Shown one piece after another: positions 7,601 to 12,337 of a stretch of 12,394 nucleotides of DNA. Source of the stretch: Treponema sp. (GTDB lineage: Bacteria > Spirochaetota > Spirochaetia > Treponematales > Breznakiellaceae); NCBI GenBank assembly GCA_031288005.1, contig JAITSE010000026.1, forward strand, positions 1-12,394, given 5' to 3'. Made by a program: the position numbers and the translations under genes. The notes beneath the pieces are model-generated. The model saw only the letters and a program-made list of their open reading frames with translations, ran no database searches and was not told the DNA's origin. The stretch's first letter is position 1, and each line of letters opens with the position of its first letter.

Positions 7601-8469
7601 TCAGGCTGATTAAATTCGCCGAATACGTTAAACCCGGACATCAGGGCGATGAAACCATGAAGAAGGCGGGCAAGGACGGGGAGCGGCTTCTCAGGACCGC
7701 TGCGGAAAACATCGCCGCCCGTCCTGGGCTCGGCGCCTTTGCCGCGGGCTACGGGGTTTTGACCCTCCTCCGGGCAGCGCTGGGCCGCGGGGCTCAAGGC
7801 GGGGACGCGGCGGCCCTGGCGTCCAGATGGCAGCTTGACCGGAAACTGCGGGAAGCCTTCGGCGCTCTGGGCATACCCGGCGATGAAGCCTGGCGGGTAA
7901 CGGAGCTTATGAAAGCGGTTCTGGCCCGGACAGCTCCGCTGGCCAGGACTGCTCCGCTGGCCAAGACTGCTCCGCTGGCCAGGACTGCTCCGCTGGCCCG
8001 GACAGCTCCGCTGGCCCGGACAGCTCCGCTGGCCAAGACTGCTCCGCTTCAAACCGCCGCGGCGAGAGCATTTTCCGTGCAGGCCCTGATCCTAGAAAAC
8101 TACGAGAAAGAGGATTTCAGGCGGATTCTGGGCGTGAACCTCTTTGACGATGTAACCTGGTTCAACAAGGAAGCCTTTGACGAGGCGCTTTTCTACGCGC
8201 CCTTCTTCCTGATTCAGGAGGACGGGAGTCTCTGGAAAGCCGCCGGGGGGAAGCCTGAGACCAAGAAACCGGAGGTTTCCGGACTAAAGTCCTTGGGACT
8301 AAAGTCCCTGGCGGGATGGGCCGCCTGGATAAAAACCATAGCCGCCGCAGCGGAAACCTTTCGTAAGGCCGGAGAAAAATCCGGATGTAAGCTTGCGGCT
8401 CTTGGCAATGGTTCTACGGATGGTGAGCCGCGCCCCAGCCTTAAGACGGGCCCCTCACACCGGCTTTAG
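4687..8469 (+). CDS. GH13 (alpha-amylase superfamily) glycoside hydrolase or transglycosidase, large multidomain
   Basis: The 1260-residue protein starts at ATG 4687, with AAAGGGGGG at 4675-4683. The in-frame ATGs at 4657 and 4672 lack a good ribosome site. GH13 signatures appear in order: DMVPNH (415-420), VRFDAAM with nucleophile Asp535, LLAEAFW with acid/base Glu600, and FMNNPDE with third acid Asp661. The barrel covers roughly residues 300-700 and includes GHGQIEGFEEKYG near 690; a probable beta domain follows (about 755-850). The usual NHD of region IV is NNPD, closer to the NTPD of GlgE-like enzymes. About 300 N-terminal and 400 mostly helical C-terminal residues match nothing I recognise. 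There is no signal peptide, so it should act on alpha-1,4-linked glucan inside the cell. Residues 1079-1120 are seven LARTAP-type hexapeptides, and the tail after about 1190 is repeat-derived. The exact reaction (hydrolysis, transfer or maltosyl transfer) is undecided. Confidence 0.88.
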   Translation: MKIKIRLSKLARSRQGAASWNADSRTAVMEFHIRREQREEFGLESGLFSLTGNVILADVKETRELARKINAKAKRPEEMVKAGQLNAMGLIDEILHYAAALYREQVQPDAFERALDRLEERLGAGRLPELLRDFNGQFPPMQVYAGKIGVDGYLKSSEGGESCRALSLEEIMLLALANLNPAFRPFLFLFDDNDLEARTAYSGAVEELKAFFAELPPFGPDGLNLWDLLRSPALACPDSLYGQLEFIRDRWGAFLGKYLIRLLMSLDVLKEEDKPSFFGPGPSRELTYDGQDSEYERFSPDQEWMPRTVLLAKCTLVWLYQLSRKYGAPIERLDQIPDAELDELARRGFTGLWLIGLWERSAASRTVKQWTGNPEAAASAYSLYDYDIAGELGGWTALENLRDRCFRRGIRLGSDMVPNHTGIDSRWIMERPDRFLQLSQPPFPSYTFNGGNLSNRDGTGIYIEDHYYSRSDAAVVFKRVDFSTGETRYIYHGNDGTSMPWNDTAQIDFLNPEAREAVIRTIIGVCRQFSIVRFDAAMTLAKRHIQRLWYPEPGRGGDIASRSEHGLPADEFNRRIPNEFWREVVDRCAEEAPHTLLLAEAFWMMEGYFVRTLGMHRVYNSAFMNMLKNEENAKYRATIRNTLEFDPEILKRFVNFMNNPDEETAAAQFGKGDKYLGVCTLLVTMPGLPMFGHGQIEGFEEKYGMEYRRSYRDEKPDPALIERHEREIFPLMKKRYLFSGSAAFRLFDLYGGDGSVNENVFAYTNSAGDERSLVLYNNVYGSASGWIRDSCARIPVKGQDSLHQALGLRTGDRFFVLLREQRRGLWYIRSSKDIAERGLSIALRGYEAQVFLDIHEVEDSDGQWAGLNEELKGQGVPDLTAALMDISYRELYDRFAELFKKEREYIQGIVRFFADGNPRAADAEIFIESLKEPVSAFIDAAARFLHDEGPGTGGRPPIKPEDVWTDFAGGLFRLIKFAEYVKPGHQGDETMKKAGKDGERLLRTAAENIAARPGLGAFAAGYGVLTLLRAALGRGAQGGDAAALASRWQLDRKLREAFGALGIPGDEAWRVTELMKAVLARTAPLARTAPLAKTAPLARTAPLARTAPLARTAPLAKTAPLQTAAARAFSVQALILENYEKEDFRRILGVNLFDDVTWFNKEAFDEALFYAPFFLIQEDGSLWKAAGGKPETKKPEVSGLKSLGLKSLAGWAAWIKTIAAAAETFRKAGEKSGCKLAALGNGSTDGEPRPSLKTGPSHRL
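7921..8046 (+). repeat. 18-bp minisatellite, seven copies, inside the GH13 gene
   Basis: Seven head-to-tail 18-bp units begin at 7921, 7939, 7957, 7975, 7993, 8011 and 8029. They encode LARTAP or LAKTAP. Three unit types occur in the order a-b-c-b-a-a-c (a: cccggacag, b: aggactgct, c: aagactgct as the variable middle). The units keep the reading frame, so gain or loss of a unit changes only linker length. The peptide is Pro/Ala-rich with one basic residue per unit, as in a flexible inter-domain linker. Confidence 0.95.
8265..8307 (+). repeat. Palindromic repeat sequence inside the GH13 reading frame
   Basis: GAAACC-gga-GGTTTC (8265-8279) is followed by two 15-bp direct copies, each carrying the palindrome ggactaaagtcc (8281-8292 and 8296-8307). 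The first tip closely matches the intergenic GGAACC-gga-GGTTCC at 8585-8599. Translated, it gives KPEVSGLKSLGLKSL near the C-terminus. A palindromic intergenic element appears to have become coding sequence. Confidence 0.7.
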
Positions 8470-8472
8470 TGC

Positions 8473-8502
8473 GAGGCTCACACTAGCGTTAGTGTGAGCC
8501 TC
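8473..8502. repeat. 13-bp perfect hairpin after the GH13 gene
   Basis: gaggctcacacta (8473-8485) and its exact complement (8490-8502) enclose the loop gcgt. The hairpin begins four bases after the GH13 stop codon, so it is placed like a terminator or 3' protective structure, but no T-run follows. Its right arm overlaps the first 23-bp tandem unit. Confidence 0.8.
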
Positions 8503-8541
8503 GATCAGGAGCTAGATCGAGCCTCGATCAGGGGCTAGATC
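8496..8541. repeat. 23-bp tandem repeat, two copies
   Basis: The unit beginning gagcctcgatcagg occurs at 8496-8518 and 8519-8541 with a single difference (A or G at unit position 15). Each unit contains an internal inverted repeat (gatc...gatc), and ctcgatc/gatcgag (8500-8506, 8515-8521) forms a 7-bp stem. The period equals that of the unrelated-looking tandem repeat at 12338-12394. Confidence 0.8.
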
Positions 8542-8554
8542 GTGAGACCATGAG

Positions 8555-8602
8555 ACCGGAGGTTCCACGGGCCGGGCGTCCTAAGGAACCGGAGGTTCCA
8601 CG
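8555..8602. repeat. Direct repeat with GGAACC-gga-GGTTCC hairpin
   Basis: accggaggttccacg occurs twice, at 8555-8569 and 8588-8602, 33 bases apart. The second copy completes a perfect small hairpin, ggaacc-gga-ggttcc (8585-8599), of the same design as the tips in the nested elements. Confidence 0.7.
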
Positions 8603-8606
8603 CGGC

Positions 8607-8636
8607 TTGCAAAATCCAGACGGGGAAGTGTAGTAT
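8607..8636 (+). promoter_or_regulatory. Candidate promoter of the HD-domain gene
   Basis: TTGCAA (8607-8612) and TAGTAT (8631-8636) are separated by 18 bases, with four of six matches each to the sigma-70 consensus. Transcription would begin within a base or two of the start codon at 8643, which implies a leaderless message. This is a pattern match only. Confidence 0.3.
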
Positions 8637-8642
8637 ACGGGC

Positions 8643-9944
8643 ATGGGCGATAATGCTTGGACGGCCCTCCGTGACGGTTACACGGAGCCGGTCAGAGATG
8701 TCCTTTGGGGTCATATCTACCTTAGCCCCGGTATGACCGCATTGATCCGCTCCCTTCCTTTCACACGGCTTTACAGGATTCTTCAGCTTGGCCCGGCGTA
8801 TATGGTTTATCCGGGCGCGGCTCATACCCGGGCGGCTCATTCCCTGGGGGTGTATCATCTGGCCCGGAGGCTCCTCCTTAACCTGGCGGAGCGGGGCGCC
8901 GATTCCTGGCTCAGCGCCGAAGGGGTCCGCTCCTTCCTGTGCGCCGGGCTTCTCCACGACCTTGGGCATTTCCCCTACACCCACTCCCTCAAGGAACTGC
9001 CCCTTGTCCCGCACGAGACGCTTACCGCTAAACTTATCCGCGCAGAGCCGCTGCGGAGCCTGATTGGAGCCGCGGGCGCGGATCCCGAAATGAGCGCCGC
9101 GATTGTGGACACCCTGGAACCAGGAGCGGAGCCTGAAAACGCGGAGCTGCGCTTCTACCGGAAACTTCTCTCAGGCGTTCTCGACCCGGACAAGCTTGAC
9201 TACCTTAACCGGGACGCGGCCTGCTGCGGGGTTCCCTACGGCGCCCAGGATGTGGATTTTATCTACAGCCGCCTTTATCCCCACCCGGAGCGGGGCATAG
9301 ACATAGATTCCAGAGGGCTGCCCGGAGTAGAAGCCGTGCTTTTCTCCAAGTACCTCATGTACCGGACGGTTTACTGGCACCGCTCCGTCCGTTCCGCCAC
9401 GGCAATGATCAAGACCGCCGTTCTTTCAGGTCTCAGAGACGCCTGTTTTTCCGAAGAAGCCCTCTATAACCTGGATGATCAGGGACTTTTCGGCCTTCTT
9501 GACGAGAGGGCGCATCCCCGCTTCTCCCTTGCCCGGCAGGTCCGGGACGGCCGGCTTTACTCTGTTCTGGCGGAATTCCCCTTTGACGAGGAGAAGCATG
9601 GAGGGCTGAGGGATGTCAGTTCCCGTTTCCAGTACGAAGAGGCGCTCGCTGCAAAGCTGTCAAGCCTTGCGGGTCTTGAAGGCGGCAGCGGGGCGCGGGC
9701 GATGGAGCCGGGGGAACTCATCATTGATATACCGGAGCCGGTTTCTTTCGAGACCGGCCTTTATGTCCGGGACGAGGGGCGCTGTTTTACCGAAAGCAGC
9801 GGGATTTTCCAGGCTGATGTGCTGCGGGCTTTCATCAAGTCATTGCGGATTATCCGTATCTTTGCCAGCCCGGTTTTTGAAAAGGCATTGCGGCATAAGG
9901 ACCTGCGGGAAATCTTGTGTAATTGCCAGAATTGCTTATACTGA
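8643..9944 (+). CDS. HD-domain phosphohydrolase (dNTPase/SAMHD1-like superfamily)
   Basis: The 433-residue protein has the ordered motifs of the HD superfamily branch that includes dGTPases and YwfO/SAMHD1-like enzymes. These are a start-proximal PVRDVLWGHIYLS segment, RILQLGPAYMVYPGAAHTR then AHSLG (His61, His66), the HD pair in LLHDLGHFPYTHS (His105, Asp106), and DPDKLDYLNRD (residues 181-191), which supplies the last metal-binding Asp. Such enzymes bind a divalent metal and hydrolyse nucleotides, usually dNTPs; the substrate cannot be read from sequence. No signal peptide or membrane segment is present, so it is cytoplasmic. The ATG at 8643 is chosen because family members begin just before the RDPVHG-like segment. 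The ribosome site is poor: GGGGAAG is 14 bases away. Repeat-rich DNA separates it from the GH13 gene. A ComFB-type gene follows after 52 bases and may share the transcript. The C-terminus (ILCNCQNCLY) has an unusual Cys pair. Confidence 0.9.
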   Translation: MGDNAWTALRDGYTEPVRDVLWGHIYLSPGMTALIRSLPFTRLYRILQLGPAYMVYPGAAHTRAAHSLGVYHLARRLLLNLAERGADSWLSAEGVRSFLCAGLLHDLGHFPYTHSLKELPLVPHETLTAKLIRAEPLRSLIGAAGADPEMSAAIVDTLEPGAEPENAELRFYRKLLSGVLDPDKLDYLNRDAACCGVPYGAQDVDFIYSRLYPHPERGIDIDSRGLPGVEAVLFSKYLMYRTVYWHRSVRSATAMIKTAVLSGLRDACFSEEALYNLDDQGLFGLLDERAHPRFSLARQVRDGRLYSVLAEFPFDEEKHGGLRDVSSRFQYEEALAAKLSSLAGLEGGSGARAMEPGELIIDIPEPVSFETGLYVRDEGRCFTESSGIFQADVLRAFIKSLRIIRIFASPVFEKALRHKDLREILCNCQNCLY

Positions 9945-9953
9945 TATAAGAGA

Positions 9954-9983
9954 CTGTCCTTAAAACTTAGGTTTTGGGGACAG
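9954..9983. repeat. Hairpin between HD and ComFB genes
   Basis: ctgtccttaaaac (9954-9966) pairs with gttttggggacag (9971-9983) through 13 positions, two of them G-T wobbles, around a four-base loop. The stem sequence matches that of the hairpin at 11045-11100 (cctgtcccaaaac), although the interiors differ. It ends five bases before the ribosome site of the next gene and could influence its translation or mark the 3' end of the HD message. No T-run follows. Confidence 0.7.
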
Positions 9984-9996
9984 CCGCAGAGGATTC

Positions 9997-10722
9997 ATGT
10001 TTACAGAAATTCATAATGCTGTTGAGGATATTGTTTTTGCCAGGGTTATAGAAGCCTGCGGCGCCATAGAAAAAAGCGGGAGGGATGATATCTGTACCTG
10101 CCGGCAATGCCGCATTGATACGGTCTGCTATGTGTTAAACCGCATAAAGCCGCATTACGTCAGTTCCAGCCGGGGGGTTTCCCGAATGGCGCGGAAGACT
10201 ATAGCCCGGCAGCAGGAAGAGGCGGAAATTGTCAGCCTTATCTATGAGGGCCTTGAGCAGGTCAACCACAACCGGCGGCCCTTCATTAACCATAGGTCCA
10301 GGAATGCCGCGCCGGAAAAAGCCCTGGCCGCGCCGGTTTTCAACGTTCCCACGATTGTGGGGCGTATCTTTAACGGCCTCAACTTTGAGCCTCTGGCGGA
10401 GGCCAAAGTAGAACTCCGCCGGAACGGGGACCTTGTGGGCATGAAGGACGCTTCCTGGCAAAACCCTTTCCTTATGGTGTCCAATACCGAAGGGGTCTTT
10501 ACCTTCTGGCCGGCTTCCATTCCGGCGGAATCGGCCAATGCCAATAAGGTCTTTGAGTATTCGGTCCGGCTTGAAGCGCCAAACCTGGAGGCTATGACGC
10601 ATTTTTTCAAGATTCCTGTTACAAGTGAGGCGCAGACTGCCGGGACTTATTCCGTGGAAAGGTCTTTCAAACTTCCCGATCTTTATATGTTCCCGCCGGG
10701 CGGCGGGGAAGACCTTGTTTGA
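9997..10722 (+). CDS. ComFB-domain protein with C-terminal beta domain
   Basis: In this 241-residue protein, residues 1-60 match the late-competence ComFB family: an N-terminal helix (EIHNAVEDIVFARVIEA), a Cys cluster CTCRQC with a later Cys (Cys33, 35, 38, 44), and the VLNRIKPHYVSSSRG ending. The Cys group probably binds zinc. ComFB-type proteins in cyanobacteria have been reported to bind cyclic di-GMP, so a second-messenger role is possible but untested here. A helical basic/acidic stretch (61-90) and a linker (96-117) lead to about 120 residues of beta-sandwich character (VGRIFNGLNFEPLAEAKVELRRNG onward), like carboxypeptidase-regulatory or Ig-type domains. That is unusual because ComFB usually stands alone and the protein has no export signal. 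The start has AGAGGA at 9988-9993. It is 52 bases downstream of the HD gene, with a hairpin between them, and converges with a tRNA gene on the opposite strand. Confidence 0.82.
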   Translation: MFTEIHNAVEDIVFARVIEACGAIEKSGRDDICTCRQCRIDTVCYVLNRIKPHYVSSSRGVSRMARKTIARQQEEAEIVSLIYEGLEQVNHNRRPFINHRSRNAAPEKALAAPVFNVPTIVGRIFNGLNFEPLAEAKVELRRNGDLVGMKDASWQNPFLMVSNTEGVFTFWPASIPAESANANKVFEYSVRLEAPNLEAMTHFFKIPVTSEAQTAGTYSVERSFKLPDLYMFPPGGGEDLV

Positions 10723-10760
10723 CGCCTGGCAGCTAAACAAAGGGCCGCAGACGGCGCGAT

Positions 10761-10833
10761 TCGGGGAGGCGGGACTCGAACCCGCGACGTCTGGTTCCCA
10801 AAACCAGTGGCGTAACCGCTCGCCAACTCCCCG
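10761..10833 (-). tRNA. tRNA-Pro, anticodon UGG
   Basis: Read on the minus strand, the 73 bases fold exactly as a tRNA. There is a 7-bp acceptor stem cggggag/ctccccg with the proline-type C1-G72 pair and discriminator A, a 4-bp D stem with loop agcggtta, and an anticodon stem ctggt/accag with loop TTTGGGA. The variable loop is 5 bases, and the T stem gcggg/cccgc carries TTCGAGT. The anticodon is TGG (codon CCA, and others by wobble), and G37 fits tRNA-Pro. The CCA end is not encoded, since ATC follows the discriminator base, so it must be added enzymatically. A palindrome cluster (10848 onward) lies just upstream of its 5' end. Confidence 0.96.
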
Positions 10834-10847
10834 TTTTTCCAATAGAG

Positions 10848-10875
10848 TTGTTCGATAACTTCAGTTATCGAACAA
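10848..10875. repeat. 12-bp hairpin with ACTTCAGT tip, 5' of tRNA-Pro
   Basis: ttgttcgataac (10848-10859) and its perfect complement (10864-10875) enclose TTCA. It lies 15 bases upstream of the tRNA 5' end, where the tRNA promoter or leader should be, and no good promoter was recognised there. The same arm sequence is used again in the next large hairpin at 10918-10970. Confidence 0.85.
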
Positions 10876-10892
10876 ATTCCTTATAAAAATCG

Positions 10893-10913
10893 GCAAAATA
10901 CGTAGTATTTTGC
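10893..10913. repeat. 9-bp hairpin between two related hairpins
   Basis: gcaaaatac-gta-gtattttgc is a perfect 9-bp stem with a three-base loop. It sits between the two hairpins that share ttgttcgataac arms, so the three form an array. Confidence 0.75.
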
Positions 10914-10917
10914 GAGA

Positions 10918-10970
10918 CTTGTTCGATAACCAGAACCCGAAGGGTTCAGTAAAATAGGTTATCGAACAAG
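10918..10970. repeat. Nested palindromic element, copy B
   Basis: A perfect 14-bp outer stem (cttgttcgataacc, 10918-10931, with 10957-10970) encloses the tip GAACCC-gaa-GGGTTC (10933-10947) followed by CA. The right flank, gaacaagtccaatat (10964-10978), is identical to copy A at 3246-3260. The outer arms repeat those of the neighbouring hairpin at 10848-10875, giving four copies of the 12-base arm within 123 bases. Confidence 0.88.
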
Positions 10971-11016
10971 TCCAATATAGCTTAAATCCCCCGGGCCGTC
11001 AATTTCTTCTGTACAT

Positions 11017-11040
11017 AATTTAAAACTGTAGTTTCAAATT
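11017..11040. repeat. Short hairpin with ACTGTAGT tip
   Basis: aaact-gt-agttt is extended by aattt/aaatt across one mismatch (11017-11040). The tip ACTGTAGT is one base from the ACTGAAGT tip at 11124-11131, so it may be a diverged family member. Confidence 0.45.
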
Positions 11041-11044
11041 ACGG

Positions 11045-11100
11045 AGCCTGTCCCAAAACTAATTGACTATGCGCTAAAACGCATGGTTTTGGGACAGGCT
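11045..11100. repeat. Nested palindrome, 15-bp outer stem
   Basis: agcctgtcccaaaac (11045-11059) and its perfect complement (11086-11100) enclose a smaller hairpin, atgcg/cgcat (11069-11073, 11080-11084). The arm matches the hairpin at 9954-9983 and, in its tcccaaaa part, the neighbouring hairpin at 11112-11142. It lies downstream of tsaD in the tsaD reading direction. Confidence 0.85.
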
Positions 11101-11111
11101 AAAGCAAGGTT

Positions 11112-11142
11112 GCTTTCCCAAAAACTGAAGTTTTGGGAAAGC
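11112..11142. repeat. 12-bp hairpin with ACTGAAGT tip after tsaD
   Basis: gctttcccaaaa (11112-11123) and its perfect complement (11131-11142) enclose actgaag. On the tsaD strand it begins two bases after the stop codon and the tip reads ACTTCAGT. No T-run follows on that strand, so it is not a standard intrinsic terminator. It may stabilise or process the tsaD message 3' end. Confidence 0.8.
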
Positions 11143-11144
11143 CT

Positions 11145-12188
11145 CTACGGATACTTTCTTTTGAAACCTTCAACCCTGGCGGAAGCGGTAACAGAGAGAG
11201 GCGACCTGTCCCCCCGGGCCAGGTACTGATAACCGATGCCGGCAATCATGGCGGCGTTGTCCCCGCAGAATTCCAGGGGTGGAAAAATGCAGCGTATATC
11301 CTTCCGCTCCGCCAGGCATGAGCGCAGACGGGAATTAGCCGCCGCGCCGCCGCCTGTAGCCACCGTATCAAGCCCGGTATCTTCAACAGCCCGGAAAAGG
11401 CTTCGCAGCAATATATCTACCGCCGTCTTCTGAAAAGATGCGGCAATGTCCGCGGCCTCGTTTTCCCCGGAGGCGGGCTTCACGCGGAACTGCTCAAGCT
11501 GGTTTATCACAGCGGTTTTCAGCCCGGAATACGAAAGGTCGCAGCGGTGTTCCAAAATTCCACTCCGCTTCAGATTCGGCATGGGAAAGCGGAAAGCCTC
11601 GCAATCCCCGCTTTTTGCCAGCTTGTCAATCGCCGCCCCGCCGGGATACCCAAAACCGTAATGCTTGGATACTTTATCGAAGGCTTCCCCCACGGCATCG
11701 TCAATAGTGGCTCCCAAAACAGCGATGCTGTCAAAATTATCCGCCCGGCAGATGATGCTGTGACCCCCTGACACAAGGAGGCCCAAAAAGGGATAGGCCG
11801 CCGGCTCCTCCGCCCGCCCAGGGGCAAGGCGGGACGCGTAGAGGTGGGCCAGTATATGATCCACCGCAATAAAAGGGATATCCCTGGCCCAGGCAAAGGC
11901 TTTTGCAAAGTTCAGGCCCACAAGGAGGGAACCCAAAAGCCCCGGCCTGGCAGCCGCGGCAACTCCATCTATATCGTCAGGCTTCAATCCGGCGTCAGCC
12001 AGAGCTTTCCCGGCTACGCCGGAGATCCATTCCGTATGTATGCGGCTTGCAAGCTCCGGGACCACTCCCTCATAAACCGCGTGCGCCGGAATTTGACTGG
12101 CCACCACATTGGACAGAACTTCCCGCCCGTCCAAAACCACCGCCGCCGCGCATTCATCGCAGGAAGATTCAATGCCTAAAACTTTCAT
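11145..12188 (-). CDS. tsaD: tRNA N6-threonylcarbamoyladenosine (t6A) synthase subunit TsaD
   Basis: TsaD (older names Gcp, YgjD) transfers the threonylcarbamoyl group from the TsaC product onto A37 of ANN-reading tRNAs, working with TsaB and TsaE in the cytoplasm. The 347-residue product has the family's normal length and motifs: MKVLGIESSCDE at the start, VVPELASRIH (42-51), the iron-binding HILAH (His111, His115), VSGGHS (139-144), GATIDDAVGEAFDK (159-172), YPGG (181-184), GGGAAANSRLR (279-289), and CGDNAAMIA with the third metal ligand Asp310. The start at 12188 is chosen over the longer frame (to 12326) because the family begins at MKVLGIESS and because AAGGAG (complement of 12198-12203) lies nine bases upstream. 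The extra upstream codons run through palindromic repeats. Repeat-rich DNA flanks both ends: hairpins directly after the stop, and two nested palindromes plus a tandem repeat in the 5' region. Confidence 0.97.
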   Translation of the reverse strand: MKVLGIESSCDECAAAVVLDGREVLSNVVASQIPAHAVYEGVVPELASRIHTEWISGVAGKALADAGLKPDDIDGVAAAARPGLLGSLLVGLNFAKAFAWARDIPFIAVDHILAHLYASRLAPGRAEEPAAYPFLGLLVSGGHSIICRADNFDSIAVLGATIDDAVGEAFDKVSKHYGFGYPGGAAIDKLAKSGDCEAFRFPMPNLKRSGILEHRCDLSYSGLKTAVINQLEQFRVKPASGENEAADIAASFQKTAVDILLRSLFRAVEDTGLDTVATGGGAAANSRLRSCLAERKDIRCIFPPLEFCGDNAAMIAGIGYQYLARGDRSPLSVTASARVEGFKRKYP

Positions 12189-12197
12189 AGATATAAG

Positions 12198-12203
12198 CTC
12201 CTT
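12198..12203 (-). promoter_or_regulatory. Ribosome binding site of tsaD
   Basis: On the minus strand AAGGAG lies nine bases before the ATG at 12188. It fixes the start against the longer open frame that continues to 12326. Confidence 0.85.
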
Positions 12204-12226
12204 AAAAACAGAGACTTTTTCAAGCC

Positions 12227-12296
12227 GGAGTTTTGCGGAATTAGAAAAATCTTTCACCGGAAACCCGCAGGGTTTCATAACAATCCGCAAAACTCC
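12227..12296. repeat. Nested palindromic element in the 5' region of tsaD
   Basis: A perfect 13-bp outer stem (ggagttttgcgga, 12227-12239, with 12284-12296) encloses the perfect 7-bp tip GAAACCC-gca-GGGTTTC (12260-12276) followed by ATA. It has the same plan as copies A and B with an entirely different outer stem. If tsaD is transcribed from the right, this structure lies in the leader, about 25 bases before the ribosome site. Confidence 0.88.
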
Positions 12297-12300
12297 TAAG

Positions 12301-12334
12301 CAACCGGGAGACCCTACGGGTCTCATAGCGGTTG
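12301..12334. repeat. Nested palindromic element, compact copy
   Basis: The outer arms caaccg (12301-12306) and cggttg (12329-12334) enclose the 7-bp tip GAGACCC-tac-GGGTCTC (12308-12324) followed by ATA. It directly abuts the preceding nested element, so the two are in tandem. The outer stem again has a different sequence. Confidence 0.85.
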
Positions 12335-12337
12335 GAG

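Noticed and set aside
7474..8052. 192-codon minus-strand frame starting with repeated GQRSCP/GQRSSP
   Set aside because: It is the reverse reading of the LARTAP minisatellite and neighbouring GH13 sequence. The GH13 frame is supported by conserved motifs and this one is not.
4687..8469. Naming the GH13 protein GlgE
   Set aside because: Only the NNPD variant in region IV resembles GlgE. The total length and the N- and C-terminal parts do not fit, so a gene name would be a guess.
10135..10842. 235-codon minus-strand frame over the ComFB gene
   Set aside because: It runs through the tRNA-Pro gene and opposite a frame with clear ComFB motifs.
10761..10980. tRNA-associated integration site
   Set aside because: No integrase is present, there is no duplicate of the tRNA 3' end, and the palindromes lie at the 5' side of the tRNA, whereas integration normally uses the 3' side.
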